64,000 bases of DNA from an uncultured Paracoccaceae bacterium (GTDB lineage: Bacteria; Pseudomonadota; Alphaproteobacteria; Rhodobacterales; Rhodobacteraceae). Position numbers and translations under genes: made by a program. The DNA is taken from assembly GCA_947493745.1 (NCBI GenBank), contig CANLSM010000001.1, positions 339,913-403,912 on the forward strand, written 5' to 3'. Shown here in pieces: positions 45,082 to 54,388 of the stretch. Under the pieces are notes generated by a model. It was not told the origin of the DNA, searched no databases, and was given only the letters and a program-made list of their open reading frames with translations. Position 1 is the stretch's first letter, and the number at the start of each line of letters is the position of its first letter.

Positions 45082-45975
45082 TCACCCCTTCACCGCGCCG
45101 GCTGCGATGCCGCGCACAAACAGTTTCCCGGACACGAAATAGATGACCAGCGGCACCAGCCCGGTCAGCAGGGTCGCGGCCATGTTGACGTTGTATTCCT
45201 TCACGCCCTGCACCGAATTGACGATGTTGTTGAGCTGGACGGTCATCGGATAATGCTCGGGCCGGGTGTAGATCACCCCGAACAGGAAATCGTTCCAGAT
45301 GCCGGTCACCTGCAGGATCATCGCGACCACGAAGATCGGCAGCGACATCGGCACCATGATGCGGAAATAGATGCCCCAGAAGCCTGCGCCATCGACCCGT
45401 GCCGCCTTGAACAACTCCTCCGGCAGGGAGGTGAAATAGTTGCGGAAGAGCAGCGTCAGGATCGGCATGCCGAAGATCGTGTGGACCAGCACCAGCCCCC
45501 AGAGCGAGCCGAACAGCCCCATCTCGCGCAGTATGATCACAATCGGGTAGAGCATCACCTGATAGGGGATGAAGGCGCCGAAAATCAGGATGGTGAAGAA
45601 CACCTCCGAGCCCTTGAATTTCCAGTTCGCCAGCGCATAGCCGTTCACACTCGCCACTGCGATGGAGAGGATCACCGAAGGGATGAGGATCTGGACGGAG
45701 TTGAAGAAGCCCCGGCTCAGCCCCTCGCAGTTGAGACCGGTGCAGGCCTCTGCCCAGGCCTTGACCCAAGGCTCGAATGTCACCTCGACGGGCGGGGCGA
45801 AGATATTGCCCGCCCGGATCTCAGGCATCCCCTTAAGTGACGTCACGATCATCACATAGAGCGGCAGCAGATAGTAGATCGCGATCAGCAGAAGCGTGCC
45901 GTAAAGCATGATTGTGCGCGGCGCAAAGCGGGTGCTGGGCTTGGGTCCGTGCGGCCCGACAAGAACCTCAGTCAT
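45082..45975 (-). CDS. Sugar ABC transporter permease (MalG type)
   Basis: A 297-residue CUT1 permease with six membrane segments. It has the EAA loop EELFKAARVDGAGFWGIYFR and the conserved start LLIAIYYLLPLYVMIVTSLK. A large periplasmic loop between segments one and two holds two Cys (EACTGLNCEG). It overlaps the MalF-type gene by 8 bp. Confidence 0.93.
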   Translation of the reverse strand: MTEVLVGPHGPKPSTRFAPRTIMLYGTLLLIAIYYLLPLYVMIVTSLKGMPEIRAGNIFAPPVEVTFEPWVKAWAEACTGLNCEGLSRGFFNSVQILIPSVILSIAVASVNGYALANWKFKGSEVFFTILIFGAFIPYQVMLYPIVIILREMGLFGSLWGLVLVHTIFGMPILTLLFRNYFTSLPEELFKAARVDGAGFWGIYFRIMVPMSLPIFVVAMILQVTGIWNDFLFGVIYTRPEHYPMTVQLNNIVNSVQGVKEYNVNMAATLLTGLVPLVIYFVSGKLFVRGIAAGAVKG

Positions 45976-46861
45976 GCTTCTTGCCCCCGAATTCGAGATA
46001 GGCCCAGGGGATCAGGATCACCAGAACGGTCACCAGCATCATGGTCGAGGCGGCGAAGCCCTGACCGAGGTTCTGGTTCTTGAACATGGAATCGATGACG
46101 TATTTCGCAGGCACCTCCGAGGCGAGGCCCGGCCCGCCATTGGTCTGGGCCACCACCAGGTCATAGACCTTGATGATGCCGCTTGCGATCAGCACCAGCG
46201 CGGTCACGAAGACGGGCCGCATCATCGGGATGATGATGACGACATAGGTTTTCCATTTCGGGATGCCATCGACGCGGGCGGCTTTCCAGATATCCTCGTC
46301 AATGCCCCGCAGGCCTGCCAGCATGATCACCATGATAAGCCCGGTGCCCTGCCAGAGGGCGGCTATCAGGATGCCGTAAATCACGATCTCCGAGTTGTAG
46401 AGCGGATCGAAGGTGAAACCCTCCCAGCCGAGCGAGCGGATGATCTTCTGCAGGCCGAACTCGGGGTTCAGGATCCATTGCCAGGCGAGGCCGGTGACGA
46501 TGAAGGACAGCGCAAACGGATAAAGCAGGATGGTGCGAAACGTATTCTCGAACCGGATTTTCTGGTCCAGCAGGGCGGCCAGTGTGAACCCGATCACCAG
46601 TGTCAGGACCAGCGAACAGGCGCCGTAGATCGCAAGGTTCTCGATCGAGATCAGCCAGCGGCGAGTGTCCCAGAGCCGCTCGTACTGATCGAGGCCGACG
46701 AAATCGAGCTTGGGCAGCAGGCGCGACTTGGTGAAGGAATGCACAACCGTCCAGATCGTGCAGCCGACAAAGATCACCAGTGCCGTGGCTACCATGGGCA
46801 GGGCGGCGATCTTGGCATTGATGTTGCGAAACAGGCGAACGGGACGGCGAGCGTTGGCCAT
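45968..46861 (-). CDS. Sugar ABC transporter permease (MalF type)
   Basis: A 297-residue CUT1 permease. The N-terminal helix is AALPMVATALVIFVGCTIWT, and the EAA loop is DEDIWKAARVDGIPKWKTYV. It pairs with the MalG-type protein to form the translocation pore. It lies 82 bp after the binding-protein gene; a stretch of that size may hold an mRNA processing or attenuation site, but no stem is obvious. Confidence 0.93.
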   Translation of the reverse strand: MANARRPVRLFRNINAKIAALPMVATALVIFVGCTIWTVVHSFTKSRLLPKLDFVGLDQYERLWDTRRWLISIENLAIYGACSLVLTLVIGFTLAALLDQKIRFENTFRTILLYPFALSFIVTGLAWQWILNPEFGLQKIIRSLGWEGFTFDPLYNSEIVIYGILIAALWQGTGLIMVIMLAGLRGIDEDIWKAARVDGIPKWKTYVVIIIPMMRPVFVTALVLIASGIIKVYDLVVAQTNGGPGLASEVPAKYVIDSMFKNQNLGQGFAASTMMLVTVLVILIPWAYLEFGGKKHD

Positions 46862-46943
46862 TTGCGATCCTCAAGCGAGATTTCGTCGGCCCGCACCCAC
46901 CAATACACGGTGAGAAGCGGGCCGACCTGGGGGCAAAGGGTCG

Positions 46944-48173
46944 TCAGTCGGCGCTGGCAATGATATCGGCGTAGCGGCTATGGGCGTCAGCTGCTGTCAC
47001 GTTGGTATCGTTCCAGAACTCGACCATCAGATCCTCGATCTGTCCTTGCGTGTCAGGCGACAGAACCTGGTTCCCGTCGGGAAGAATTGCGCCGGTGGCC
47101 AGAATATCCAGCCCCTTGCGCATGCAGTCATTGGCTGCCGCCAGATCGACATCGCCGCGCACCGGCAGCGAGCCTTTCTTGAGGTTGAAGGCCACCTGTA
47201 CCTCTTTGCTGATCATCAGCGAGGCGAGCGCTTTCTGGGCTGCTGTGATCTCGGGATCGTCATTGACCGGGAAGTAGAAGGCATCGCCGCCTGTGGAGAT
47301 GATCTCGTTCACACCCAGACCTGGCAGGCAGGAGTAGTCCTCGCCCGCGACCTGCTCGGCAATCTGGAATTCGCCCTGTGCCCAGTCGCCCATGATCTGG
47401 CCGCCGGCCTGTCCGGTGATCACCAGATTGGTTGCCTGGTTCCAGTCCTGAACCGTGGACTTGGCGGTGAAGGCGCGGGCCTGTGCGGCAGCCTCGAAAA
47501 TCGCCAGCATCTCGTCGCTGCGCACGGCTTCCTCGTCTTTCTCGACATTGACCTTGGTCCAGAGGTCGATACCGCCGAGCGCAATTGCCATGACGCCGAA
47601 CGCGCCGTTCGACTGCCAGGATTGCTGGCCCATGGCGAGCGGGATTTTTCCGGCAGCCTCCAGCGCAGGTGCTGCTGCCACGAACTCGGTCCAGTTGGTC
47701 GGCACGTCCACGCCCGCATCCTTGTAGGCGTCATGGGAAAGCCAGAGCCACTGCCACGAATGGATGTTCACCGGCACGCAGTAAATCTTACCGTCCAGCG
47801 TGCAACTGTCGATCAGCGAGGTCGGATTGACGATATCGGTCCAGCCCTCGGCCTCGGCAATATCCGTGAGGTCCAGCATCAGACCAGCCTCGACAAGCTC
47901 TTCCGCCTGACGTCCGTGGTTGAGCTGCGTGGCGCCCATCGGATCGCCGCCGAGAATGCGGCTGATGATGATCGGGCGCGCGGTGCCGCCAGAGCCAGCA
48001 ATGGCGCCATCGACCCAGGTGTGTTCGGTTGCATTGAATGCGTTGGCAAACTCGGCCACGGCTGCAGCCTCGCCACCGGATGTCCACCAGTGGGTAACCT
48101 CCAGCTCGGCCGAGTAGCCATGCGTGGCGGTCAGGATTGCGGCGGCACCTATCAGATTCTTGTTCAGCCTCAC
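46944..48173 (-). CDS. Sugar ABC transporter substrate-binding protein (family 1, glucose/mannose-binding like)
   Basis: A 409-residue periplasmic binding protein with a signal peptide (LIGAAAILTATHGYSAE). The mature start LEVTHWWTSGGEAAAVAEFA and the Cys pair in DSCTLDGKIYCVP resemble glucose/mannose-binding proteins of the GtsA type. The start is GTG at 48173 with a GGGAGG site. Together with the beta-mannosidase it suggests uptake of mannose-containing sugars. Two LacI-type operators lie just upstream. Confidence 0.92.
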   Translation of the reverse strand: MRLNKNLIGAAAILTATHGYSAELEVTHWWTSGGEAAAVAEFANAFNATEHTWVDGAIAGSGGTARPIIISRILGGDPMGATQLNHGRQAEELVEAGLMLDLTDIAEAEGWTDIVNPTSLIDSCTLDGKIYCVPVNIHSWQWLWLSHDAYKDAGVDVPTNWTEFVAAAPALEAAGKIPLAMGQQSWQSNGAFGVMAIALGGIDLWTKVNVEKDEEAVRSDEMLAIFEAAAQARAFTAKSTVQDWNQATNLVITGQAGGQIMGDWAQGEFQIAEQVAGEDYSCLPGLGVNEIISTGGDAFYFPVNDDPEITAAQKALASLMISKEVQVAFNLKKGSLPVRGDVDLAAANDCMRKGLDILATGAILPDGNQVLSPDTQGQIEDLMVEFWNDTNVTAADAHSRYADIIASAD

Positions 48174-48190
48174 GATTCAACCTCCCGTTT

Positions 48191-48224
48191 CTAAATCGTT
48201 ATAGATATTCCTATATCGTTTTAG
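48191..48224. promoter_or_regulatory. Two tandem LacI-type operators
   Basis: CTAAATCGTTATAG (48191-48204) and CTATATCGTTTTAG (48211-48224) both fit the symmetric pattern CTAnAnCGnTnTAG with the central CG typical of LacI-family sites. Their centres are exactly 20 bp apart, two helix turns. They lie 18 bp from the binding-protein start and 140 bp from lacI. Confidence 0.65.
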
Positions 48225-48363
48225 ATTTCTCTTGCAAGAAGTTTGAGAAAAGCGTTTGGATGGATGAAAACAAGAGATCCTCTGGCGGTTTGATGTTTCT
48301 CGACCGTTCCGGAAGGGTGCCGCCGATCGCAGAACTGAGCCAAAACGAAAGAATCACGGCATC

Positions 48364-49386
48364 GTGTCGAATACCAAAAAGACAGTGTTACCGCGCTCGG
48401 AAAAGCCGACGCTGAAGACCATCTCGCAACTGAGCGGGCTGGCTGTACCGACGGTTTCGCGTGCCCTCAACGATGCGCCCGACATCGGTCAGGCCACTAA
48501 GGAGAAGGTGCGCAGGATCGCGGACGAGATCGGCTATGTGCCGAACCGCGCGGGTGTGCGTCTCAGAACCGGGCGGACGAATGTGATCTCGCTGGTGCTC
48601 TCGACCGAACACGACATGATGAACCACACCGCGCGACTTATCTCGTCCATTGCCGGGGCGCTGCAGGACACGCCGTTCCATATGATCGTGACGCCTTACT
48701 TCCCATCCGAGGACCCGATGCGCCCTGTGCGTCATATCGTGGAAACCGGTCTGGCGGACGCGATCATCTTGAACCAGATCCAGCCCGATGATCCACGTAT
48801 CGCATATATGCTGGAACGGAATTTTCCCTTTGCGTCCCACGGGCGGACCAACAATTGCGAGAATTATCCCTATTACGACTATGACAATCGGATGTTCGGG
48901 CGGATTTCGGGTCACAAGCTGCATCGTCGCGGGCGTCGAACCATCGCCATGATCGCCCCGCCGCGGCAGCACAACTATGGCATTCACATGATAGAGGGGC
49001 TGACCGAAGCAACGTCCCTGCATGGAATGTCGCTTGATATTGTCGAGGCGTTGACCAGCGACAGTGCGAGTGCCGAGATCAGCGCCTATGTCACCGACCT
49101 GCTGCGCGAACGGCCCGAGATTGACGGCATCGTCACATCCTCTGCGTCTGCGGCAATGGCGAGCGTGGCAGGGCTGGAGGCGGTCGGACGCGAGGTTGGC
49201 ACATCCATCGACGTCTTCGCCAAGGAGGCGATCCCGTTCCTGAAACTCTTTCGCGCGGACATTCAGACCGTGGCGGAAGACGTCCGCAAAGCTGGTCAGT
49301 TTCTGGCGCAAGCTGCCATTCAGGCCGTGCGCCAGCCCGAGCTGCCGCCGATGCAGGGGCTCGATATCCCCGAGGACACCGTCTAG
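48364..49386 (+). CDS. LacI family transcriptional regulator
   Basis: A 340-residue regulator from the GTG at 48364. The N-terminal helix-turn-helix is TLKTISQLSGLAVPTVSRAL, with hinge PNRAGVRLRTGRTNVISLVL leading into the periplasmic-binding-protein-like effector domain. It is divergent from the sugar operon, whose repressor it almost certainly is. Effector likely mannose-related; this is inference from the operon. Confidence 0.92.
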   Translation: MSNTKKTVLPRSEKPTLKTISQLSGLAVPTVSRALNDAPDIGQATKEKVRRIADEIGYVPNRAGVRLRTGRTNVISLVLSTEHDMMNHTARLISSIAGALQDTPFHMIVTPYFPSEDPMRPVRHIVETGLADAIILNQIQPDDPRIAYMLERNFPFASHGRTNNCENYPYYDYDNRMFGRISGHKLHRRGRRTIAMIAPPRQHNYGIHMIEGLTEATSLHGMSLDIVEALTSDSASAEISAYVTDLLRERPEIDGIVTSSASAAMASVAGLEAVGREVGTSIDVFAKEAIPFLKLFRADIQTVAEDVRKAGQFLAQAAIQAVRQPELPPMQGLDIPEDTV

Positions 49387-49493
49387 GCGGGATTTCCGCT
49401 TTCCAAGCCTTTCAGAATCGCCTAAAGCACGGGCCTCACGCGGCGCTTACACCCTTGGAGGATCGCCGCCCTTAAAACTTAGGAGATAAGACC

Positions 49494-50147
49494 ATGGCAG
49501 AGAGCCCAGAGCTTCTGGCCACGGCGCGCGCAGGAACAGGCAAGGGGGCCGCCCGCGCAGCACGTCGTGAAGGACTTGTACCCGGTGTCGTCTACGGTGG
49601 TGGCGATGATCCGGTTGCAATCAATGTGAAATTCAACGAGCTGTTCAAGATGCTGAAGGCGGGCAAGTTCCTGTCCACGCTTCTGAACCTCAAGATTGAC
49701 GGGAACGACACCCGCGTGATCTGCCGGAACGTGCAGCGCGACGTGGTCAAGGACCTTCCGACACATGTCGATTTTCTGCGCCTGAGCCAGAAATCGCGGA
49801 TCAACCTCTACATCCCGGTTGTTTTCGAGAACGAAGACATCTGCCCGGGTCTGAAAAAGGGCGGCACGCTGACAGTTGTCCGGCCTGAGGTCGAACTGAA
49901 AGTGACCGCAAGCGATATCCCCGAGCAGTTGGTTGTCGATCTGGCCGAGGCCGAGATGGGTGACACGATCACGATCTCCGCGATCGAGCTGCCCAAAGGC
50001 ACGCGCCCGATGATCACGGACCGCGACTTCGTGATCGCCAACATTCAGCAGCCGCGCGGTCTGGCCGCCGGTGATGAGGATGAGGCAGCCGAGGGCGAAG
50101 AGGCCGTTGAGGCAACCGAGGACGAAGCAGAGGCAACCGAGGAGTAA
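49494..50147 (+). CDS. rplY: 50S ribosomal protein L25 (general stress protein Ctc type)
   Basis: A 217-residue long-form L25 that binds 5S rRNA. The N-terminal domain has [20 protein letters not shown] and [18 protein letters not shown]. The C-terminal TL5-like domain ends in an acidic Glu/Ala-rich tail of about 30 residues. A clear TTAGGAGA precedes the ATG. It is followed by a strong terminator, then pth, a very common pairing. Confidence 0.95.
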   Translation: MAESPELLATARAGTGKGAARAARREGLVPGVVYGGGDDPVAINVKFNELFKMLKAGKFLSTLLNLKIDGNDTRVICRNVQRDVVKDLPTHVDFLRLSQKSRINLYIPVVFENEDICPGLKKGGTLTVVRPEVELKVTASDIPEQLVVDLAEAEMGDTITISAIELPKGTRPMITDRDFVIANIQQPRGLAAGDEDEAAEGEEAVEATEDEAEATEE

Positions 50148-50177
50148 TTTCTCCTTCCTGCCTTTTGTGATACGACA

Positions 50178-50218
50178 GACGCGCCGCGGGTCTGACCCGT
50201 CGGCGCGTCTTGCATTCT
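50178..50218 (+). terminator. Strong hairpin terminator between rplY and pth
   Basis: GACGCGCCG pairs with CGGCGCGTC, and inside it CGGGT pairs with ACCCG around a CTG loop, giving 14 bp with one bulged T. It is followed by TTGCATTCT. It ends about 17 bp before the pth start. Confidence 0.65.
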
Positions 50219-50234
50219 AGGGAGCCTTGGATCA

Positions 50235-50921
50235 GTGAAACTCTTCGTGGGCCTCGGCAATCCGGGGACGAAATACGCGAACAATCGTCACAATATCGGG
50301 TTCATGGCGCTCCGGGCCATTGCGGGGGCGCATGCCTTCGGGCCTTGGCGTGCCAAGTTTCAGGGTCAGATCTCCGAAGGCCGTCTTGGATCACAGAAGG
50401 TTGTGCTTCTGCTCCCCGAGACCTTCATGAACCGCTCCGGCCAGTCGGTCGGCGAGGCGATGCGCTTCTTCAAGCTGGAGCCTGGGGATGTGGTCGTGTT
50501 CCATGACGAGCTTGACCTTGCTGCCGGGAAGGTGCGGGTCAAGAACTCCGGCGGGCATGCGGGGCACAATGGCCTGCGCTCGATCCATCAGCACATCTCG
50601 CCCGATTACCAGCGCGTCCGGCTCGGGATCGGCCATCCCGGCGACAAGCGGCTGGTTTCCAACTATGTGCTGGGCGATTTCGCGAAGGCGGATCAAGGGT
50701 GGCTGGACGACCTTCTGACAGGCGTGGCGGAAGGGGCGCCGCATCTGGCCGATGGGGATGCCGGTCGGTTCATGAATGCGGTCGCCTTACGGGTTGCTCC
50801 GCCCCGTCCGTCCACCGGGGCCGCGCGCCCCAAGGTCGAGTCCCAGACCGATCAGCCCGCGGCGGAGCCGGAAGCTGCGCCGAAATCACCTCTGCAGCGC
50901 CTTCTGGACAAGTTCGGATGA
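50235..50921 (+). CDS. pth: Peptidyl-tRNA hydrolase
   Basis: A 228-residue enzyme that recycles peptidyl-tRNA dropped from ribosomes. It starts at GTG 50235 (KLFVGLGNPGTKYANNRHNI) with the catalytic His in RHNIGF, Asn in FMNRSGQSV and Asp in HDELDL; GGHAGHNGLRSI is the family signature. The C-terminus has about 35 extra Pro/Ala-rich residues. It overlaps the DUF2332 gene by 4 bp. Confidence 0.95.
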   Translation: MKLFVGLGNPGTKYANNRHNIGFMALRAIAGAHAFGPWRAKFQGQISEGRLGSQKVVLLLPETFMNRSGQSVGEAMRFFKLEPGDVVVFHDELDLAAGKVRVKNSGGHAGHNGLRSIHQHISPDYQRVRLGIGHPGDKRLVSNYVLGDFAKADQGWLDDLLTGVAEGAPHLADGDAGRFMNAVALRVAPPRPSTGAARPKVESQTDQPAAEPEAAPKSPLQRLLDKFG

Positions 50922-51964
50922 TGTTGTGCGAGGCGCTTGAGAGCCAGGCACGGGGTTGTGCCCGGCTGGGCTCCCCGTTCATGGAGCGGTTGTTGAACCT
51001 CTTTGCCGCGCGGCTGGATGACCAGACGCAGGTGGGCAGGCGGATGCATGGCTGGGGCGGGGATATCACGGCGACCGGCCATGCAATCGGCTTGCGGCTT
51101 GCGGGGACCCTGCATCGGATGGCGCTGAGCGAACCTCAAGGCCCGTTGGCGCGGGTGTTCTCGAAAGGGCATGGTGATCTGGAGGACGACGCCCTTTGGG
51201 ACATCCTTCGGACGGCCCTTGAAACCAGAGAAGACGAAATTCTCGAGGGTCTGGCTTCTCCCCCGCAAACCAACGAGATACGGCGATGCTCTGCTCTTGC
51301 GCCGGGGTTTCTGGCCGTCGTCAAGCGGTTTGGCCTGCCTCTGCGGCTCAGCGAACTTGGTGCGAGCGCGGGGCTCAACCTGCTTTGGGACCTTTACAGC
51401 TATGAACTGGACGGTGTCGTCATGGGTAGGGAGAACAGTCCTGTCCATCTGACCCCGGACTGGCGCGGAGCGCTGCCGGATACTGCCAAGGCGCAGGTTA
51501 TCGAGAGGCAGGGCTGTGATCTGAACCCGCTCGATATCGAGCGGACCGAAGACCAGTTGCGCCTCAAGTCATATGCATGGGCAGATCAGCCCGACCGCCT
51601 GGCGCGCCTTGACGCTGCGTTCGAGATTGTGCGGAAGACGTCCTTCCAACTCGACAAGGCCAATGCGGTGGACTGGTTGGAGAACCGCCTGCGGGACCGC
51701 CGGAGCGGCACCTGCCATGTCGTCTTCCATTCGATCGCCTGGCAGTATTTCACGCCCGATGACCAGGCTCGCGGGCGGACGGCTCTGGAGGAGGCCGGGG
51801 AAAAGGCGACCGAGGACGCGCCGCTCGCGTGGCTCAGGATGGAGGCCGACGACATTGATCACGGGGCCGGGCTTTGCCTGACAACCTGGCCTGACGGGCA
51901 CACACATGATCTCGCGCGCGTTGATTTTCACGGCCGCTGGGTCGAGTGGCACGGGTTGGATTGA
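50918..51964 (+). CDS. DUF2332 family protein
   Basis: A 348-residue soluble protein of the DUF2332 family, function unknown. The stretch LRLSELGASAGLNLLWDLYS looks like a SAM-binding methyltransferase loop, and VVFHSIAWQYFTPDDQARGR fits the equivalent of a motif IV region. It may therefore be a methyltransferase; that is inference. The ATG at 50918 overlaps the pth stop; a second ATG follows immediately. Confidence 0.82.
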   Translation: MMLCEALESQARGCARLGSPFMERLLNLFAARLDDQTQVGRRMHGWGGDITATGHAIGLRLAGTLHRMALSEPQGPLARVFSKGHGDLEDDALWDILRTALETREDEILEGLASPPQTNEIRRCSALAPGFLAVVKRFGLPLRLSELGASAGLNLLWDLYSYELDGVVMGRENSPVHLTPDWRGALPDTAKAQVIERQGCDLNPLDIERTEDQLRLKSYAWADQPDRLARLDAAFEIVRKTSFQLDKANAVDWLENRLRDRRSGTCHVVFHSIAWQYFTPDDQARGRTALEEAGEKATEDAPLAWLRMEADDIDHGAGLCLTTWPDGHTHDLARVDFHGRWVEWHGLD

Positions 51965-51967
51965 AAG

Positions 51968-53569
51968 TCAGCTATTCAGCGTGAGCCAGAACTCTGCCCC
52001 CTTGCTCGGCGCGGAGTTCACGCCTGCTTCACCATCATGCTGATTTGCGACCTTCGCGACGATTGCCAGACCGGCGCCGGTGCCTTCGCTGTCGTTGTCG
52101 ACCCGCGAGAACAGCTTGAAAATCCGTTCATGATATCTGGGATCGATGCCGGGCCCGTTATCCGAGACTGTGATCCGCGCCTCATTATCTTCCTGCCGCG
52201 CATTGACGTCTATGGTCATGCCGGGTTCGGGGCAGCCGTATTTCAACGCGTTTTCGACAAGATTGAGAACAGCCTGGCGAACCTTGACCTCGTCGGCCTT
52301 GAGGGTGGCGGCAGGGGTGCTGAGTGTGAGCGTGACTTCTTTCTGTTTCAGCTGACCTTCCAGCACCTCCGCCACGTCCTGGAAGAGCGGATCAAAGTTG
52401 AACCACTGCGGTTGCGCCTTGGTCCGATCGGTGGTCGAGAATTCCAGCGTGTCTTCGATCAACTCGCTCATCACCCGTGTTCCGCTCTCCACCCGCTCGA
52501 TATCGTTGAGCATGGCGTCCTTTGCATCGGTTTTCAGGTGGTGCCGCAGCAGTCCCACAAATCCCTGCACGGTGACCAGCGGGCTTTTAAGGTCGTGGGA
52601 CACGATATGCAGAAGATTGTGCATCTCCGAGTTCAGTTGTGCCAGCCTTGTGTTGGAGGCCTGGAGGCGCTTCTCCGACTCCCGGTTGCTCTGGGTGCTG
52701 ATCGCGAGTGCCAGCGTGGTACAGGACATGAAGACCAGCCCAAGCCTGACGCCCATGATCTGCTCCGTCGAAAGTTCGGAACTGATGGATGTTGTGACCG
52801 GTGCCAGAAGCGTGGCCAGATCTTCGGTCGACAGGGAAATGTTGAAGATGCTGGTGGCAAAGATCCCGAAGCGAAAGGCAATCCAGACTATCAGCGGAAT
52901 GAAAAAGATGATCGACAGATCGGCCAGAAAGGTAACCCTCAACTCATAGAGGGTAAGGAAAACCAACAAAAGGCCTGCCGTTTCAAGGGCGCGAAGCCGG
53001 GTCAGAGGCTCGCTGTTGAACAACTGGAAACTGAGCACGGCGGGCAGGAACAGGAACATGCCCACGCTGTCCGACAGCCACCAGACAGGTAGAATGACCC
53101 AGAAGCTCGACTGGAACATCTCCTGGGTGACCATAGCGCCGAATGTCGCGGTGATGCCGGTCCCTACAAATGCCGTCAAAAGCATGATTCCGATCCAGTG
53201 GGCGATGGACGCAAAGTCAATTCCGGACCGGAACACCCTTCGGATCAGATAATAGGACACCCCGACCTCGATCATGTTCACCAGCATCAGGGTGGCAGAG
53301 ACGGTCATGCCGTCGCCGAGAAGCAGGTTCCCTGTCATGGCTGCCAGAGCGCAGAGCGCGAAGGTCATCGGGACATTGAGGTTGCTCAGCCGGATGAGGC
53401 AGCCGAGCATGATTGCATTGGGCGGCCAGAAGGAGGAGAAACCGGAGCCCTCTCGCGCTATCCAGACCGCCATGTAGCTGGTAACAAGATAGGCGATTGC
53501 CAAAAGCAACTCGGCCTTCGGAAACTCGCGATTCAACGTCATGACCGACGTCTTAGTCGGGCGATACAT
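51968..53569 (-). CDS. MASE1-domain sensor histidine kinase
   Basis: A 533-residue membrane kinase. About eight helices form an N-terminal MASE1 sensor (residues 10-290; FWPPNAIMLGCLIRLS is typical). A short coil leads into HisKA with the phospho-His in HIVSHDLKSPLVTVQGF, then HATPase with LNLVENALKYG, DNGPGIDP and GTGAGLAIV. The start at 53569 overlaps the response-regulator gene by 17 bp; 53542 is an alternative. It likely passes phosphate to that regulator. Signal unknown. Confidence 0.9.
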   Translation of the reverse strand: MYRPTKTSVMTLNREFPKAELLLAIAYLVTSYMAVWIAREGSGFSSFWPPNAIMLGCLIRLSNLNVPMTFALCALAAMTGNLLLGDGMTVSATLMLVNMIEVGVSYYLIRRVFRSGIDFASIAHWIGIMLLTAFVGTGITATFGAMVTQEMFQSSFWVILPVWWLSDSVGMFLFLPAVLSFQLFNSEPLTRLRALETAGLLLVFLTLYELRVTFLADLSIIFFIPLIVWIAFRFGIFATSIFNISLSTEDLATLLAPVTTSISSELSTEQIMGVRLGLVFMSCTTLALAISTQSNRESEKRLQASNTRLAQLNSEMHNLLHIVSHDLKSPLVTVQGFVGLLRHHLKTDAKDAMLNDIERVESGTRVMSELIEDTLEFSTTDRTKAQPQWFNFDPLFQDVAEVLEGQLKQKEVTLTLSTPAATLKADEVKVRQAVLNLVENALKYGCPEPGMTIDVNARQEDNEARITVSDNGPGIDPRYHERIFKLFSRVDNDSEGTGAGLAIVAKVANQHDGEAGVNSAPSKGAEFWLTLNS

Positions 53570-53978
53570 TCATGACACCCCAATAGAGATTGAGGTGATC
53601 GACCATCTCCGCGAACCGGCCGAAATCCACCGGTTTCGTCAGGTAGGAGTTGGCATAGAGCTCATAAGCTCTGGTGAGATCTGTCGGCGACGAGGATGTG
53701 GTCAGCACGACGACGGGGATTGCCTTGTATTCTGGGTCCGATTTGACGAGTTCAAGAAACTCAAGCCCGCTCATCCCCGGCAGGTTCAGATCGAGCAGGA
53801 TGACATGCGGACGTTCCGCATCCTCATAACCGGCTTCCTGCCTGAGAAACTTGATGGCAAGATCCGCCGAGGGCACGTGGCTGATTTTGTTCGTGAACCT
53901 GTTTGCTTCGAACGTTTGTTCCAACAACTCCGCATGGGCGTCGTTGTCCTCGATAAGCAGAAAATGCACCAGTTCCAT
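53553..53978 (-). CDS. Single-domain response regulator (Rcp1-like)
   Basis: A 141-residue CheY-like receiver without an output domain. The acidic pair is Glu10-Asp11, the phospho-acceptor Asp63 (LLDLNLPGMSG), Thr93 and Lys115 (YLTKPVDF). The longer alpha-4 region and the PDLTRAYELYANSYLTKP pattern resemble regulators of phytochrome-type kinases. It precedes and overlaps the kinase gene. Its target must be another protein, not DNA. Confidence 0.92.
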   Translation of the reverse strand: MELVHFLLIEDNDAHAELLEQTFEANRFTNKISHVPSADLAIKFLRQEAGYEDAERPHVILLDLNLPGMSGLEFLELVKSDPEYKAIPVVVLTTSSSPTDLTRAYELYANSYLTKPVDFGRFAEMVDHLNLYWGVMNVSPD

Positions 53979-54082
53979 GGAAAAGACCGTTTTATGGTAA
54001 AAGACGGCTTCAGGTTAATTTACCCAGACGGTTTCGACCACTGTTTTTCGTGTATTAGTTGAAACAAAAGCAGCCTGTTCGC

Positions 54083-54388
54083 TTAATCCTTCCTGAAGAA
54101 TTTCTTCTCGCGAGGTTTTCCGTCCCAGCCCGGTTTGCCACGCGGCTTGTCACCGAAAGGTTTGCCGCCGCCATCGCGGTCGCCCTTGTAGGGACGTGAG
54201 CCGCCCGAGCGTCCGTCATCCTCGCGGTGTTCCCACTTCTTCAGAAGTACCGATTGGAAGCTGTCCCGACCGATCTCGCCTTCATGACACCAGACGGTCT
54301 GGATGTTTTCGCCATCAACGGCTTCCACAGCCATCCGCATGGAGCCCGAGTTCAGAACGACGATATCACCAACTTTGTAAGTTGCCAT
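54083..54388 (-). CDS. DUF2158 (YodC-like) protein with charged Gly-rich tail
   Basis: A 101-residue protein. The first 50 residues are the DUF2158 domain (MATYKVGDIVVLNSGSMRMA, VWCHEGEIGRDSF). The rest is a low-complexity tail rich in Gly, Lys, Arg and Asp (repeats around GKPFGDKPRGKPGWDGKPRE), which suggests an RNA- or nucleic-acid-contacting tail. Function unknown. It stands alone. Confidence 0.8.
   Translation of the reverse strand: MATYKVGDIVVLNSGSMRMAVEAVDGENIQTVWCHEGEIGRDSFQSVLLKKWEHREDDGRSGGSRPYKGDRDGGGKPFGDKPRGKPGWDGKPREKKFFRKD

Noticed and set aside
45077-45769. N-terminal extension of the sugar ABC ATPase frame
   Set aside because: The extra 231 codons are another frame of the MalG-type permease; the ATPase domain starts at 45076.
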